This document shows, piece by piece, positions 6,389 through 12,798 of a stretch of 14,350 nucleotides of DNA. The notes beneath the pieces were generated by a model. The model worked only from the letters and a program-made list of their open reading frames with translations, had not been told where the DNA came from and did not search any database. The stretch covers positions 1-14,350 of the forward strand of contig JAEWCY010000088.1 of NCBI GenBank assembly GCA_023390395.1, in the 5' to 3' direction. This DNA comes from Pseudomonadota bacterium. GTDB taxonomy: Bacteria; Desulfobacterota; Desulfovibrionia; Desulfovibrionales; Desulfovibrionaceae. The stretch's first letter is position 1; each line of letters begins with the position of its first letter. A program made the translations under genes and the position numbers.

Positions 6389-6634
6389 ATGCAAGACGAA
6401 CGCCTTTCCCTGGACCTGCGCGCGAAGTGCTGAGGCCTGGGCCTGGAGATAGGTTGGTATCTCCGCCTCTCCCGGGCCAGGGAACTGGAGTTCCTGGTCG
6501 CGCCGAACGCCCGCCCCGTGCTTGAGGACCAGCTGGCCACGGTGTCGGGCTGGCTGCTCGCCGTGGTCGAGGAAGAAGGCTTTCTGCGGGCACGCTTCAC
6601 CCGTCGCGCGCCCGGGGGCGGCCCGGCCGGCTGA
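6389..6634 (+). CDS. Probable selenoprotein: TusA/SirA-like sulfur carrier with Cys-Sec motif (TGA at 6431-6433 read as Sec)
   Basis: An ATG at 6389 opens an 81-residue frame broken by a single TGA as codon 15. The frame continues for 66 more codons, with the strong GC3 bias of neighbouring genes, to TGA at 6632-6634. Reading the first TGA as selenocysteine (U) gives an N-terminus SLDLRAKCUGLGLE. This lines up with the TusA/SirA signature LDxRGLxCPxP: the residue four after the Arg, the catalytic Cys in TusA, is exactly the TGA position, and Cys14 precedes it. The rest fits the TusA fold: helix 17-30, strand RELEFLVAP (31-39), helix 42-57, strand VVEEEGFLRARFTRR (59-73). A SECIS-like hairpin follows the TGA. 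There is no clear ribosome site; the ATG is 4 nt past the GDT1 stop, suggesting coupling. TusA proteins hand persulfide sulfur to tRNA, molybdenum-cofactor or dissimilatory sulfur pathways; a selenol could do redox or selenium/sulfur transfer. The alternative is a TusA pseudogene with a nonsense mutation, or a sequencing error. Confidence 0.75.
6439..6468 (+). promoter_or_regulatory. Putative bacterial SECIS element
   Basis: GGAGATA (6445-6451) and TATCTCC (6458-6464) form a perfect 7-bp stem closed by the 6-nt loop GGTTGG (6452-6457). A lower stem GGGC/GCCT (6439-6442 with 6465-6468, one G-U pair) adds four pairs below a 2-nt CT bulge. The loop begins 18 nt after the TGA at 6431-6433. Bacterial SECIS elements that recruit SelB sit inside the reading frame at about this distance and carry a G at the start of the loop, as here. 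The stem codons GAG-ATA-GGT-TGG-TAT include ATA, GGT and TAT, which are unlike the otherwise G/C-ending codons of this gene. This suggests that RNA structure, not codon preference, shapes the segment. Confidence 0.7.
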
Positions 6635-6669
6635 CCCTGCGCCGCGAGCCTGGACATTTCCGCCGGAAT

Positions 6670-6684
6670 CCTGTCTATGACAGG
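6670..6684 (+). repeat. Small hairpin over the kinase start codon
   Basis: CCTGTC (6670-6675) and GACAGG (6679-6684) are perfect inverted repeats around TAT. The proposed ATG at 6677-6679 lies in the loop and the right arm. It could be chance, a small operator, or a structure that modulates translation initiation of the kinase. Confidence 0.3.
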
Positions 6685-8818
6685 CATGGGACACCTCCTC
6701 GCCAGTCTGCGGCAATGGGTGTTCGGCCGCTCCATCGCAACGCTTCTGACCGCCGTCGTGCTCATGGCCGGGCTTCCGGCCACGGGCATCATCGTGGCCA
6801 CGAGCTTCGAGAACAGGCGCGCGGCGGAAACCCTGGCCCGGGAGGAGCTGCGCAACCTGACCCGGGGCCTCGTCGCCATCCAGAACGGCGTGGAGAACCA
6901 GTCCCAAGCCCTGCTCGTGGCCCTGGCCCACACCGAAGAGGCGAGCGAGCGCACCCTGCCGGCCCTCAATCGCCTTTTCACCTCCCTGCTCGCCGACCAT
7001 CCGGAAATGTCCAACATCTTCCTGACCGACGCCTCCGGACTGGTGGTCGCCTCGGGCCTGCCCGCCTTCCTGGGCGTGAACCTTTCGGACCGCTCCTATT
7101 TCAAGGACGCCGTGGCGCGCCGGGACCTCGGCATCAGCCGGTTCATCTTCGGCCGGGCCACGGGCAAGGCCATCCTGGCCTTCGCCAAGGCCGACCTGGA
7201 CGCCCGGGGCAAAATCAAGGGCGTCATCGGCCTGTCCTACTATCTCGAAGGCTACGACCGGTTCCTGCGCGGCCTCGAACTGCCGCCCCACGTCCGGGTC
7301 ACCATGGTCGACGCCGACGGCCGGCGCATGGTCGCCTACCCGCCAGACTCGCGTTACCCCCTCGGAGAGCAGATCACGCCCCATATCCTGGAGCGCTACG
7401 ACGCTTCCCAGGGTGACGCGGGCTTTTTCATCGACGTGCGACGCACCGGCGAGGAAGGGCTCTTCAGCTTCGCCCGCATGCGCCTGGAACCGAACGAACC
7501 ACCGTATCTGACCATCATCGTTTCCAGCACCCGCGCCGAGGCCTACGCCCAGGCCGACGTCCAACTGCGCAAAGGCCTGGCCCACGCCTTCCTGGCCATC
7601 CTCATGGCGCTGGTCATCGCCCGGGCCGCCGGCAAGTACGCCATCGGCCGGGGCGTCGCCAACCTGGCCGACGCCGCCGCGCGGCTCACCGGCGGCGACC
7701 TGGACGCCCGGGCCGAGACCGCCGCGGACAGCGGCAGCCTGGAAGTGCGCCGCCTCGGGGAGAGCTTCAACGCCATGGCCTCGGCCCTGCAACGGCGCGA
7801 GCAGGAGCTGGACCAGGCCATGACGGCCCTGACCAAGATGCGCTCCATGCTGCACAACATCCTGGAATCCATGCCCTCGGCCATCATCGGCCTGGACGGC
7901 ACGGGCCACGTCACCCACTTAAACGGCACGGCCACCAGCCTGTTCGGCCTGGACAAGGACGCGGCCATGGGTCGCGAGGCCGCCGAATCCCTGCCGCTGC
8001 TCGCCGATTACATGCAGACCGTGGACACGGCCCTGCGCGAACGCCGCGCCCTGGTGGTGGAAAAGCTCCCCCTGCCCCAGGGCGGAGACACGCACTTCCT
8101 GGACATGTTGCTCTATCCCCTCATCGCCAACGGCACGGACGGCGTGGTCATCCGCTTCGACGACGTCACGGACCGTGAACGCGCCCTGGAGGAAAAGACC
8201 GTCCTGCTCAAGGAGATCCATCACCGGGTCAAAAACAACCTCCAGATCATCCTGAGCTTCATCGGCCTGCAGGCCGACGACGCCGACAACCCGGCCGAGC
8301 GCGACCGCCTGCGCCGCCTGGAGATCCGCATCCGGTCCATGGCCCTGGTCCACCAGCAACTCTACAACCACGGCGACTTCGCCGCCATCGACCTGGCCGA
8401 GTACCTGCGGGTCCTGTCCCAGGGCGTGCTGGGCGTCTATGCCGATGTCGCCTCGCGGGTGCGCCTGGTCCTCGATACGTCCCCGGTCCGCCTGCCCCTG
8501 GACAAGGCCGTGCCCTGCGGGCTCCTGTGCAGCGAACTGCTCACCAACGCCTGCAAGCACGCCTTTCCCGGCAAGGCCACGGGCACGCTGCGCCTGGGCT
8601 GCCGCCAGGAGGACGGCCTGGCCCGCGTCTGGGTGCAGGACGACGGGCAGGGGCTTCCCCCGGGCTTCGATTTCGAAGGGGCCGGCAGCATGGGCATGAC
8701 CCTGGTCAAGGAACTCGCCCGCCAGCTCGAGGGCCGGGCCACGCTGACTCGGCCGCCGGACGGCGGCCTGCGCTTCGAGGCGGTCTTTTCCGTGGAGACT
8801 GAAGCTTTCGTCCGGTAG
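6677..8818 (+). CDS. Sensor histidine kinase: Cache-HAMP-PAS-HisKA_2-HATPase
   Basis: This is a 713-aa membrane sensor kinase. Helix 1 (about 19-41) is followed by a periplasmic region (about 42-298) containing GLVVASGLPAFLGVNLSDRS and a YFKDAV segment, typical of double-Cache ligand sensors. Helix 2 is about 301-317, HAMP about 318-375 (GGDLDARAE, ESFNAMASALQRRE) and PAS about 390-500 (MLHNILESMPSAIIGLDGTG). The catalytic half is of the HisKA_2/HWE-like type: LLKEIHHRVKNNLQIILSF, with the likely phospho-acceptor His516. The ATPase has N-box ELLTNACKHAF (Asn624), VWVQDDGQGLP (G1) and GSMGMTLVKELARQL (G2). The ATG at 6677 has a weak GGAA 8 nt upstream; ATG 6686 is an alternative. No response regulator is encoded in the window, so the partner is elsewhere. 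Kinases of this class often signal to general-stress or diguanylate-cyclase-type regulators. The ligand is unknown. Confidence 0.92.
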   Translation: MTGMGHLLASLRQWVFGRSIATLLTAVVLMAGLPATGIIVATSFENRRAAETLAREELRNLTRGLVAIQNGVENQSQALLVALAHTEEASERTLPALNRLFTSLLADHPEMSNIFLTDASGLVVASGLPAFLGVNLSDRSYFKDAVARRDLGISRFIFGRATGKAILAFAKADLDARGKIKGVIGLSYYLEGYDRFLRGLELPPHVRVTMVDADGRRMVAYPPDSRYPLGEQITPHILERYDASQGDAGFFIDVRRTGEEGLFSFARMRLEPNEPPYLTIIVSSTRAEAYAQADVQLRKGLAHAFLAILMALVIARAAGKYAIGRGVANLADAAARLTGGDLDARAETAADSGSLEVRRLGESFNAMASALQRREQELDQAMTALTKMRSMLHNILESMPSAIIGLDGTGHVTHLNGTATSLFGLDKDAAMGREAAESLPLLADYMQTVDTALRERRALVVEKLPLPQGGDTHFLDMLLYPLIANGTDGVVIRFDDVTDRERALEEKTVLLKEIHHRVKNNLQIILSFIGLQADDADNPAERDRLRRLEIRIRSMALVHQQLYNHGDFAAIDLAEYLRVLSQGVLGVYADVASRVRLVLDTSPVRLPLDKAVPCGLLCSELLTNACKHAFPGKATGTLRLGCRQEDGLARVWVQDDGQGLPPGFDFEGAGSMGMTLVKELARQLEGRATLTRPPDGGLRFEAVFSVETEAFVR

Positions 8819-8862
8819 GGGGCGAAACGCAGGCCTGGCTGCGCGCCGCGTGCGCCCTTGGC

Positions 8863-10524
8863 TCAGGGGCCGGCGAGGAGATGGTCCGGGAAGAACACCC
8901 GGCCCCCGTAGCTCCATATCTGGGCGTTCTTTCCCCGCAGGCCGACGACGATCCGGGAATCCCCGAGCTTGCCGGGCGGCAGCGTCACGGCCCGTGGCTC
9001 CAGGGCCGGAGTCCACCTGTCGGGCGCGTCGCCGTGAAACGCCAACAGCGCCGTTTCCTTGCCGTCGGGCCCGAGCAGGGTCACGGCGACCGCCTCGTCC
9101 GGGGAACAGGCCCGGGGCAGGACGTCGAGGGTCCTGTCCGCCGGCTCCTCCAGAAAGCGCAGGACCAGGCGGCCCGGGCTGGCCGGGTCGGCCGGCGCCG
9201 TGACCAGCCAGCCGTCCTCCACGGTCTGGACGAGGTTTTCCGCGCGCTCCACGGCCAGTTGCGGGGCGAAGGCCAAAAGCCGCCACCTGGCGTCCGGCTT
9301 GTCGCGCAACTGCGGCCACTGGGCGAGGTAGCCGAAGGATTCCGGAAAGGCTGCCACCGCCGGGAGCTTGACCGGACCGAGGAAGGTCAGGAGGCCGGGA
9401 TCGGTGATCAGGGCCTTGTAGACCTCCCAGGCCAGGACGAGGTTGCCGTAACGGGTCAGGTGCATGGTGTCGGAATACAGGTCGCGGATGCGGGCCGGGT
9501 CTCGGGTCAGGTCGTCGAAGACGGGCTGGGGGTCGGCCAGGCGCGCCCCGGTTTCCCTGGAAAGAGCCTCGTCGGCCTGGCGCACGGCCCGGCGGCCGAA
9601 GACGTAGGCCCCGGCCAGGGGCACGGGAAGAGCGTAAGGCAGGCGCTTGCGGGCCTCGCCCGGCCCGAGGTCCGGCCTGACGATCCAGGGATAGCGCACC
9701 AGCAGGACCTCGATGCCCTTTTCGCGGCTGGCGGCGATGAGCCGGGCGAGGTTGTCCTTGTAGCCGAAATGTTCGAACCGCGCTGCCAGGATGCCGTCGG
9801 CCAGCCCCAGGGCGCTCAGGGAGGCCAAGCCCGCCCGCGACGCGGCCTGGAAAAGGGCCGAGCGCTCCAGCCAGCCCGCCGGACCGGCCGGAGCCTCGTT
9901 CGCGTCGCCGCCGGACCGGTTCACCAGGCGCACCAGCAGGTCCTGGTTCTTCTTCTTTCCGGCGTCGATGACGTCCAGGCGGGTGTTGTAGGCGGCCAGG
10001 ACGTCATTGATGCCGTCCATGACGCAGTACATATCCGGGGAAAGCGCATCGAGCTCGCGGGCGGCGCGGATGCGGCTGTGCCAGGAATGGTAGCCGAAGA
10101 CGCCGGCGTTGACGACTTCGACCCGCTTGCCCGTGCCGGCCAGGGCCCGGGCGAAGAAGTCGTTGAGGATCTCGGGATAGGCGTAGCTGTTGTGGCCGGC
10201 GTTGCTGCCTATGGTGGTGGAGCCGCCCAGGCAGACGATGCGGAAGGTGTCCGCCGGCTTGGCCGGGGAAAAGGCGAAAGCGCGGTAGCCCAGGGCGTTG
10301 GTGCGGTATTCCGACACGGCCCGGTCCGGGGCCAGGCGGTAGCCGAGCACCGGGTCGGCCGTCCCCAGGCCCTTGATGGAGGCCCAGCCCACGTCGAGGC
10401 GCGTCATGTCGCGGGCGTCGCGTTGCGAAGGGGCAAGCAGCAGCCGGGCGCCCAGTTCGCACAGCAGCAGCGCCGCCGCGACGGCGCAGGCCGCCAGCGA
10501 AAAATTGCGGAACAATGATCGCAT
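8863..10524 (-). CDS. Membrane-anchored SGNH/GDSL-family hydrolase with C-terminal extension
   Basis: This is a 553-aa protein with an N-terminal hydrophobic segment (about 8-30) after a short basic stretch, acting as a signal anchor or uncleaved signal. An SGNH hydrolase domain follows. Block I is RIVCLGGSTTIGSN with nucleophile Ser102; block II Gly is in VVNAGVFGYHSWHS (138-150); block III is CVMDGINDVLAAYN with Asn173; block V is SDTMHLTRYGN with Asp352 and His355. All four catalytic positions are therefore present. Residues from about 400 to 553 form a separate region rich in predicted strands with no motif I recognise. Such proteins often remove or add acyl groups on cell-envelope polysaccharides, but the substrate is unknown. 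The start at 10524 has a GGTGGATGG-type site directly upstream. It converges on the kinase gene with 44 nt between stops and no obvious strong terminator. It appears to be a single-gene transcript. Confidence 0.8.
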   Translation of the reverse strand: MRSLFRNFSLAACAVAAALLLCELGARLLLAPSQRDARDMTRLDVGWASIKGLGTADPVLGYRLAPDRAVSEYRTNALGYRAFAFSPAKPADTFRIVCLGGSTTIGSNAGHNSYAYPEILNDFFARALAGTGKRVEVVNAGVFGYHSWHSRIRAARELDALSPDMYCVMDGINDVLAAYNTRLDVIDAGKKKNQDLLVRLVNRSGGDANEAPAGPAGWLERSALFQAASRAGLASLSALGLADGILAARFEHFGYKDNLARLIAASREKGIEVLLVRYPWIVRPDLGPGEARKRLPYALPVPLAGAYVFGRRAVRQADEALSRETGARLADPQPVFDDLTRDPARIRDLYSDTMHLTRYGNLVLAWEVYKALITDPGLLTFLGPVKLPAVAAFPESFGYLAQWPQLRDKPDARWRLLAFAPQLAVERAENLVQTVEDGWLVTAPADPASPGRLVLRFLEEPADRTLDVLPRACSPDEAVAVTLLGPDGKETALLAFHGDAPDRWTPALEPRAVTLPPGKLGDSRIVVGLRGKNAQIWSYGGRVFFPDHLLAGP

Positions 10525-11187
10525 CCATCCACCGTTGCGGGAATCTCTTCCAGCCAGCCGACGCGGCTCGGATTTGTCTCGTCCTTGCGGCTATATACCA
10601 AAGAGCCTTCGGCAGGAAGCGCATTGTATTTCATACTTGAAATGTCTGGCTCTGCGTGCCGTAACGATGAATATTTTTTTGACACTCTAATCTCTACGTT
10701 AAGAAATCATGTAGATCTGGACATTGATTTCGATGTTTTCTCGAATATATAATTCAAAATCGTGTCAACACAATTAAGTTGTCCGCGCCAATTGAGGCAT
10801 TATCCCTGAAATTCATCCATTCACGCCTTGCCGTTTCCACACGTCGCATTCCATCTTGCGCCTTGATGCAGCCTGTTCAAAAGGCACTGCCGACCTCTCG
10901 CCGGGCCGAGGCCTTGTCTCGCCTTGTCCTTGCAGTGCTGATGGAGAAAGGGGACGACGCCCGGCCGAAACCAGGGGTGCGGTCGCCCCCGCATGCCGGC
11001 TCGTCGCTTGAGGGGGCACGCTTCGGGGCTGTCGCGTCCCGCCCCTTTTGCGGATGCCGCGGCGCGAAACGCCCGGGCCGCCCAATGCTGCGCCCCGGAC
11101 AAACACGTCGGCAGCTTTATGAAAAAACAGTTCTCCTAGCATGTTGTCCCCTCAAAAAGCCTGCGCTTTTCGAGGGGAGGCGCGGCG
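10525..11187. other. 663-nt intergenic region with AT-rich island, no convincing gene
   Basis: The region separates two minus-strand units. From about 10620 to 10850 the composition drops sharply to AT-rich, with runs such as ATATTTTTTT (10671-10680), in a window that is otherwise very GC-rich. It holds a TTGACA (10679-10684) without a good -10 at standard spacing, a TGGTATATA extended -10-like string on the minus strand at about 10592-10600, and a small ATTTCA/TGAAAT inverted repeat (10628-10643). These are plausible promoter or protein-binding sequences for the hydrolase gene. From about 10850 to 11140 the sequence is GC-rich again. It has short open frames on both strands, but none has family motifs, so I do not call a gene. 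Confidence 0.6.
11148..11177 (-). terminator. Hairpin terminator after the transporter operon
   Basis: CCCCTC plus AAAAGC (11148-11153 and 11155-11160) pair with GCTTTT plus GAGGGG (11165-11170 and 11172-11177), leaving one A/C mismatch and a 4-nt CTGC loop, a 12-bp stem in all. It lies 10 nt past the stop of the last permease gene. The T-run is inside the stem rather than after it, so termination strength is uncertain, but the position fits the operon end. Confidence 0.65.
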
Positions 11188-11886
11188 CTAGGCGCGGCCC
11201 CGGGCCTGATAGCGGTTGATGTGCTTTTCCAGGCGGCGGGAGAGTTCGGTGAGGCAGAAGCAGATGACGAAATAGAGCAGGGCGATGGCGATGAAGATTT
11301 CCGTGGGCGCGGTCAGGGTGCGGTTGTTGATCTGGGTGGCGGCCTTGGTCAGTTCGTTGACGCCGATGATGAACGCCAGGGAGGTGTCCTTGGTCAGGGA
11401 GACGAACTGGTTGACGAAGGACGGGATCATGTTGAACAGCGCCTGGGGCAGGATCACGTGGACCATGGCCTGGGCGTGGGAAAGCCCTGTGCCCCTGGCC
11501 GCCTCCATCTGGCCCTTGGGCAGGGCCTCGACCCCGGCCCGCACGATCTCGGCGATGTAGGCGCTGGTGAAGACGATGAGCGCGATCACGGCGCTCTCGG
11601 CCTCGGGCAGGGTCTTGCCGAGCAGCACCGGGGCCAGAAAGTAGAACCAGAAGACCACCATCAGAAGCGGCGTGCCGCGGATGACCTCGATGTAGGCCAT
11701 GGCCGGCCAGCGCAGCCGCCTGTCCCGGGCGATGCGCGCCAGCCCGATGCTAAGGCCCAGCCAGAAGGCGCCGAAAATGCCGGCCAGGGCCAGGATCGCG
11801 GTCATGGCCAAGCCGCCGAGGGGCCCCTTGGGATAGGCTCCCACCAGCAGATAGCCGAAATTGTTGTAGACGACGTTCCAATGCAC
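11188..11886 (-). CDS. Polar amino-acid ABC transporter permease (second subunit)
   Basis: This is a 232-aa inner-membrane permease of the His/Glu/Gln/Arg importer family. The cytoplasmic EAA loop that contacts the ATPase reads MEAARGTGLSHAQAMVHVILPQALFNMIPS. Upstream, YIEVIRGTPLLMVVFWFYFLAP is the family's conserved second-helix region. Helices lie at about 28-50, 68-88, 100-120, 155-172 and 197-216. The start is GTG at 11886 with AAAGGGA at about 7 nt; no in-frame ATG nearby gives the full N-terminus. It is the last gene of the operon and is separated from the other permease by 112 nt containing two perfect palindromes, an unusually wide gap for two subunits of one complex. With the permease at 11999-12700 it would form a heterodimeric channel. 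The substrate is probably glutamate, aspartate or glutamine by family, not proven. Confidence 0.9.
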   Translation of the reverse strand: MHWNVVYNNFGYLLVGAYPKGPLGGLAMTAILALAGIFGAFWLGLSIGLARIARDRRLRWPAMAYIEVIRGTPLLMVVFWFYFLAPVLLGKTLPEAESAVIALIVFTSAYIAEIVRAGVEALPKGQMEAARGTGLSHAQAMVHVILPQALFNMIPSFVNQFVSLTKDTSLAFIIGVNELTKAATQINNRTLTAPTEIFIAIALLYFVICFCLTELSRRLEKHINRYQARGRA

Positions 11887-11914
11887 GGCGTCGTCCCTTT
11901 AGCGTCGCGCCTTG

Positions 11915-11930
11915 GAAGCGCATGCGCTTC
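11915..11930. repeat. Perfect 16-bp palindrome between the two permease genes
   Basis: GAAGCGCATGCGCTTC is its own reverse complement. It lies 28 nt upstream of the GTG start of the second permease, beyond its ribosome site. Its perfect dyad symmetry suits a dimeric regulator, or it may fold as part of the leader RNA. Confidence 0.55.
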
Positions 11931-11962
11931 GGGAACGACGGAATAGTGTAGTTTTTCTCTCT

Positions 11963-11988
11963 CTAAAAAATATGTTCATATTTTTTAG
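11963..11988 (-). terminator. Perfect AT-rich hairpin between permease genes (attenuator or processing site)
   Basis: CTAAAAAATATG (11963-11974) and CATATTTTTTAG (11977-11988) are exact 12-bp inverted repeats around TT. The hairpin starts 10 nt past the stop of the upstream permease gene and is followed, in the direction of transcription, by a purine-rich AGAGAGAAAAA stretch. An AT-only stem of this length is conspicuous in such GC-rich DNA. It may partly terminate or protect the upstream message, lowering expression of the last permease, or mark a boundary with a separate promoter. Confidence 0.5.
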
Positions 11989-11998
11989 GGACCCTGTT

Positions 11999-12700
11999 TC
12001 ATCGCGCCCGCGCGCGGAGCACGCGCCGGTCGTAGAGGTTGACGCCCAGGGAAACGACCAGGGAGATGCACAGGTACATGGCCGTGGACACGGTGAAGGC
12101 CTCGAAGCCGTGGAAGGTGTGGGCCTCGATCTGCCGGGCCATGTAGGTCAGGTCCATGACGCCGATGGTCATGACCAGGGACGAATTCTTGATGAGGTTG
12201 AGGAACTGGGAGATCAGCGGCGGGACGACCACCCGGAAGGCTTGGGGCAGGATCACGTAGGCCATGGCCTGGAGAAAGGACAGGCCGCAGGCCCGGGAGG
12301 CCTCCAGCTGGGTCTTGGGGATGGAGAAGACGCCGGAGCGGATCTCCTCGGCGATAAACGCGCTGGTGTAGACGGTGAGCGCGATGACGCCGCAGGCGAA
12401 CTCGAAGTCGTGTCCGGCCAGCCAGTCGTTCACGGCCATGGGCAGCACGTTGTAGGAGCCGAAGTACCAGAAGAAGATCTGCACCAGAAGCGGCGTGTTG
12501 CGGAAAAACTCCGTGTAGGCGGCGCTGGCCCAGACCAGCGGCCGGACCTTGGACAGGCGCAGCACGGCCACCGCCGTGCCCAGGGCCAGGGACAGGACGA
12601 TGGAGACGGCGGAGATGTGCAGCGTGGTCACGAGGCCCGACACGAGCCACTGCCCGTACTCCCCGCTGACCACCTGGCCGAAGTCGAAGTTGTACGCCAA
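11999..12700 (-). CDS. Polar amino-acid ABC transporter permease (first subunit)
   Basis: This is a 233-aa inner-membrane permease, GltJ/GlnP-like. Conserved stretches are AAYTEFFRNTPLLVQIFFWYF, with the RNTPLLVQ motif typical of glutamate/aspartate-type permeases, and the EAA loop LEASRACGLSFLQAMAYVILPQAF. Further helices end with STAMYLCISLVVSLGVNLYDRR. The best start is TTG at 12700, with GGGGAG 5 nt upstream; no ATG gives the complete N-terminus. It follows the binding-protein gene after a 98-nt gap with a strong hairpin. With the second permease (11188-11886), the ATPase and the binding protein it completes a periplasmic-binding-protein-dependent amino-acid importer. Confidence 0.9.
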   Translation of the reverse strand: MAYNFDFGQVVSGEYGQWLVSGLVTTLHISAVSIVLSLALGTAVAVLRLSKVRPLVWASAAYTEFFRNTPLLVQIFFWYFGSYNVLPMAVNDWLAGHDFEFACGVIALTVYTSAFIAEEIRSGVFSIPKTQLEASRACGLSFLQAMAYVILPQAFRVVVPPLISQFLNLIKNSSLVMTIGVMDLTYMARQIEAHTFHGFEAFTVSTAMYLCISLVVSLGVNLYDRRVLRARAR

Positions 12701-12757
12701 GAACGCTCCCCGAATCCCTGCCCGTCGTTTGCCGCCGCCCCCTCAGGGCCGGCGGGA

Positions 12758-12782
12758 GACGCCGCCCGAAACGGGCGGCGTC
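12758..12782 (-). promoter_or_regulatory. Strong intercistronic hairpin after the binding-protein gene
   Basis: GACGCCGCCCG (12758-12768) and CGGGCGGCGTC (12772-12782) pair perfectly over 11 bp around AAA, 16 nt past the stop of the binding-protein gene and without a U-tract. Hairpins at this place in importer operons commonly stabilise the abundant binding-protein message and reduce read-through to the permeases; that role is inferred here. Confidence 0.6.
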
Positions 12783-12798
12783 CGGTCCATGGCGCGGC

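Noticed and set aside
6389..6430. Treating 6389-6433 as a 14-codon leader peptide ending at the TGA
   Set aside because: No attenuator-type amino-acid run or following terminator is seen, and coding-like sequence with TusA-fold features continues in frame after the TGA.
6632..6684. Reading the second TGA (6632-6634) also as Sec, which would fuse the TusA-like ORF in frame to the kinase
   Set aside because: The only nearby hairpin (6670-6684) has a TAT loop without G and its loop is more than 40 nt away; the kinase has its own ATG and the TusA fold is complete before this TGA.
10679..10707. TTGACA as the -35 of a plus-strand promoter
   Set aside because: No acceptable -10 occurs at 16-18 nt spacing and no plus-strand gene follows.
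10813..11142. Minus-strand ORF of 109 codons with GGGGA before its ATG
   Set aside because: Composition is low-complexity, there are no recognisable motifs, and several overlapping frames are open; kept only as a possible remnant or repeat.
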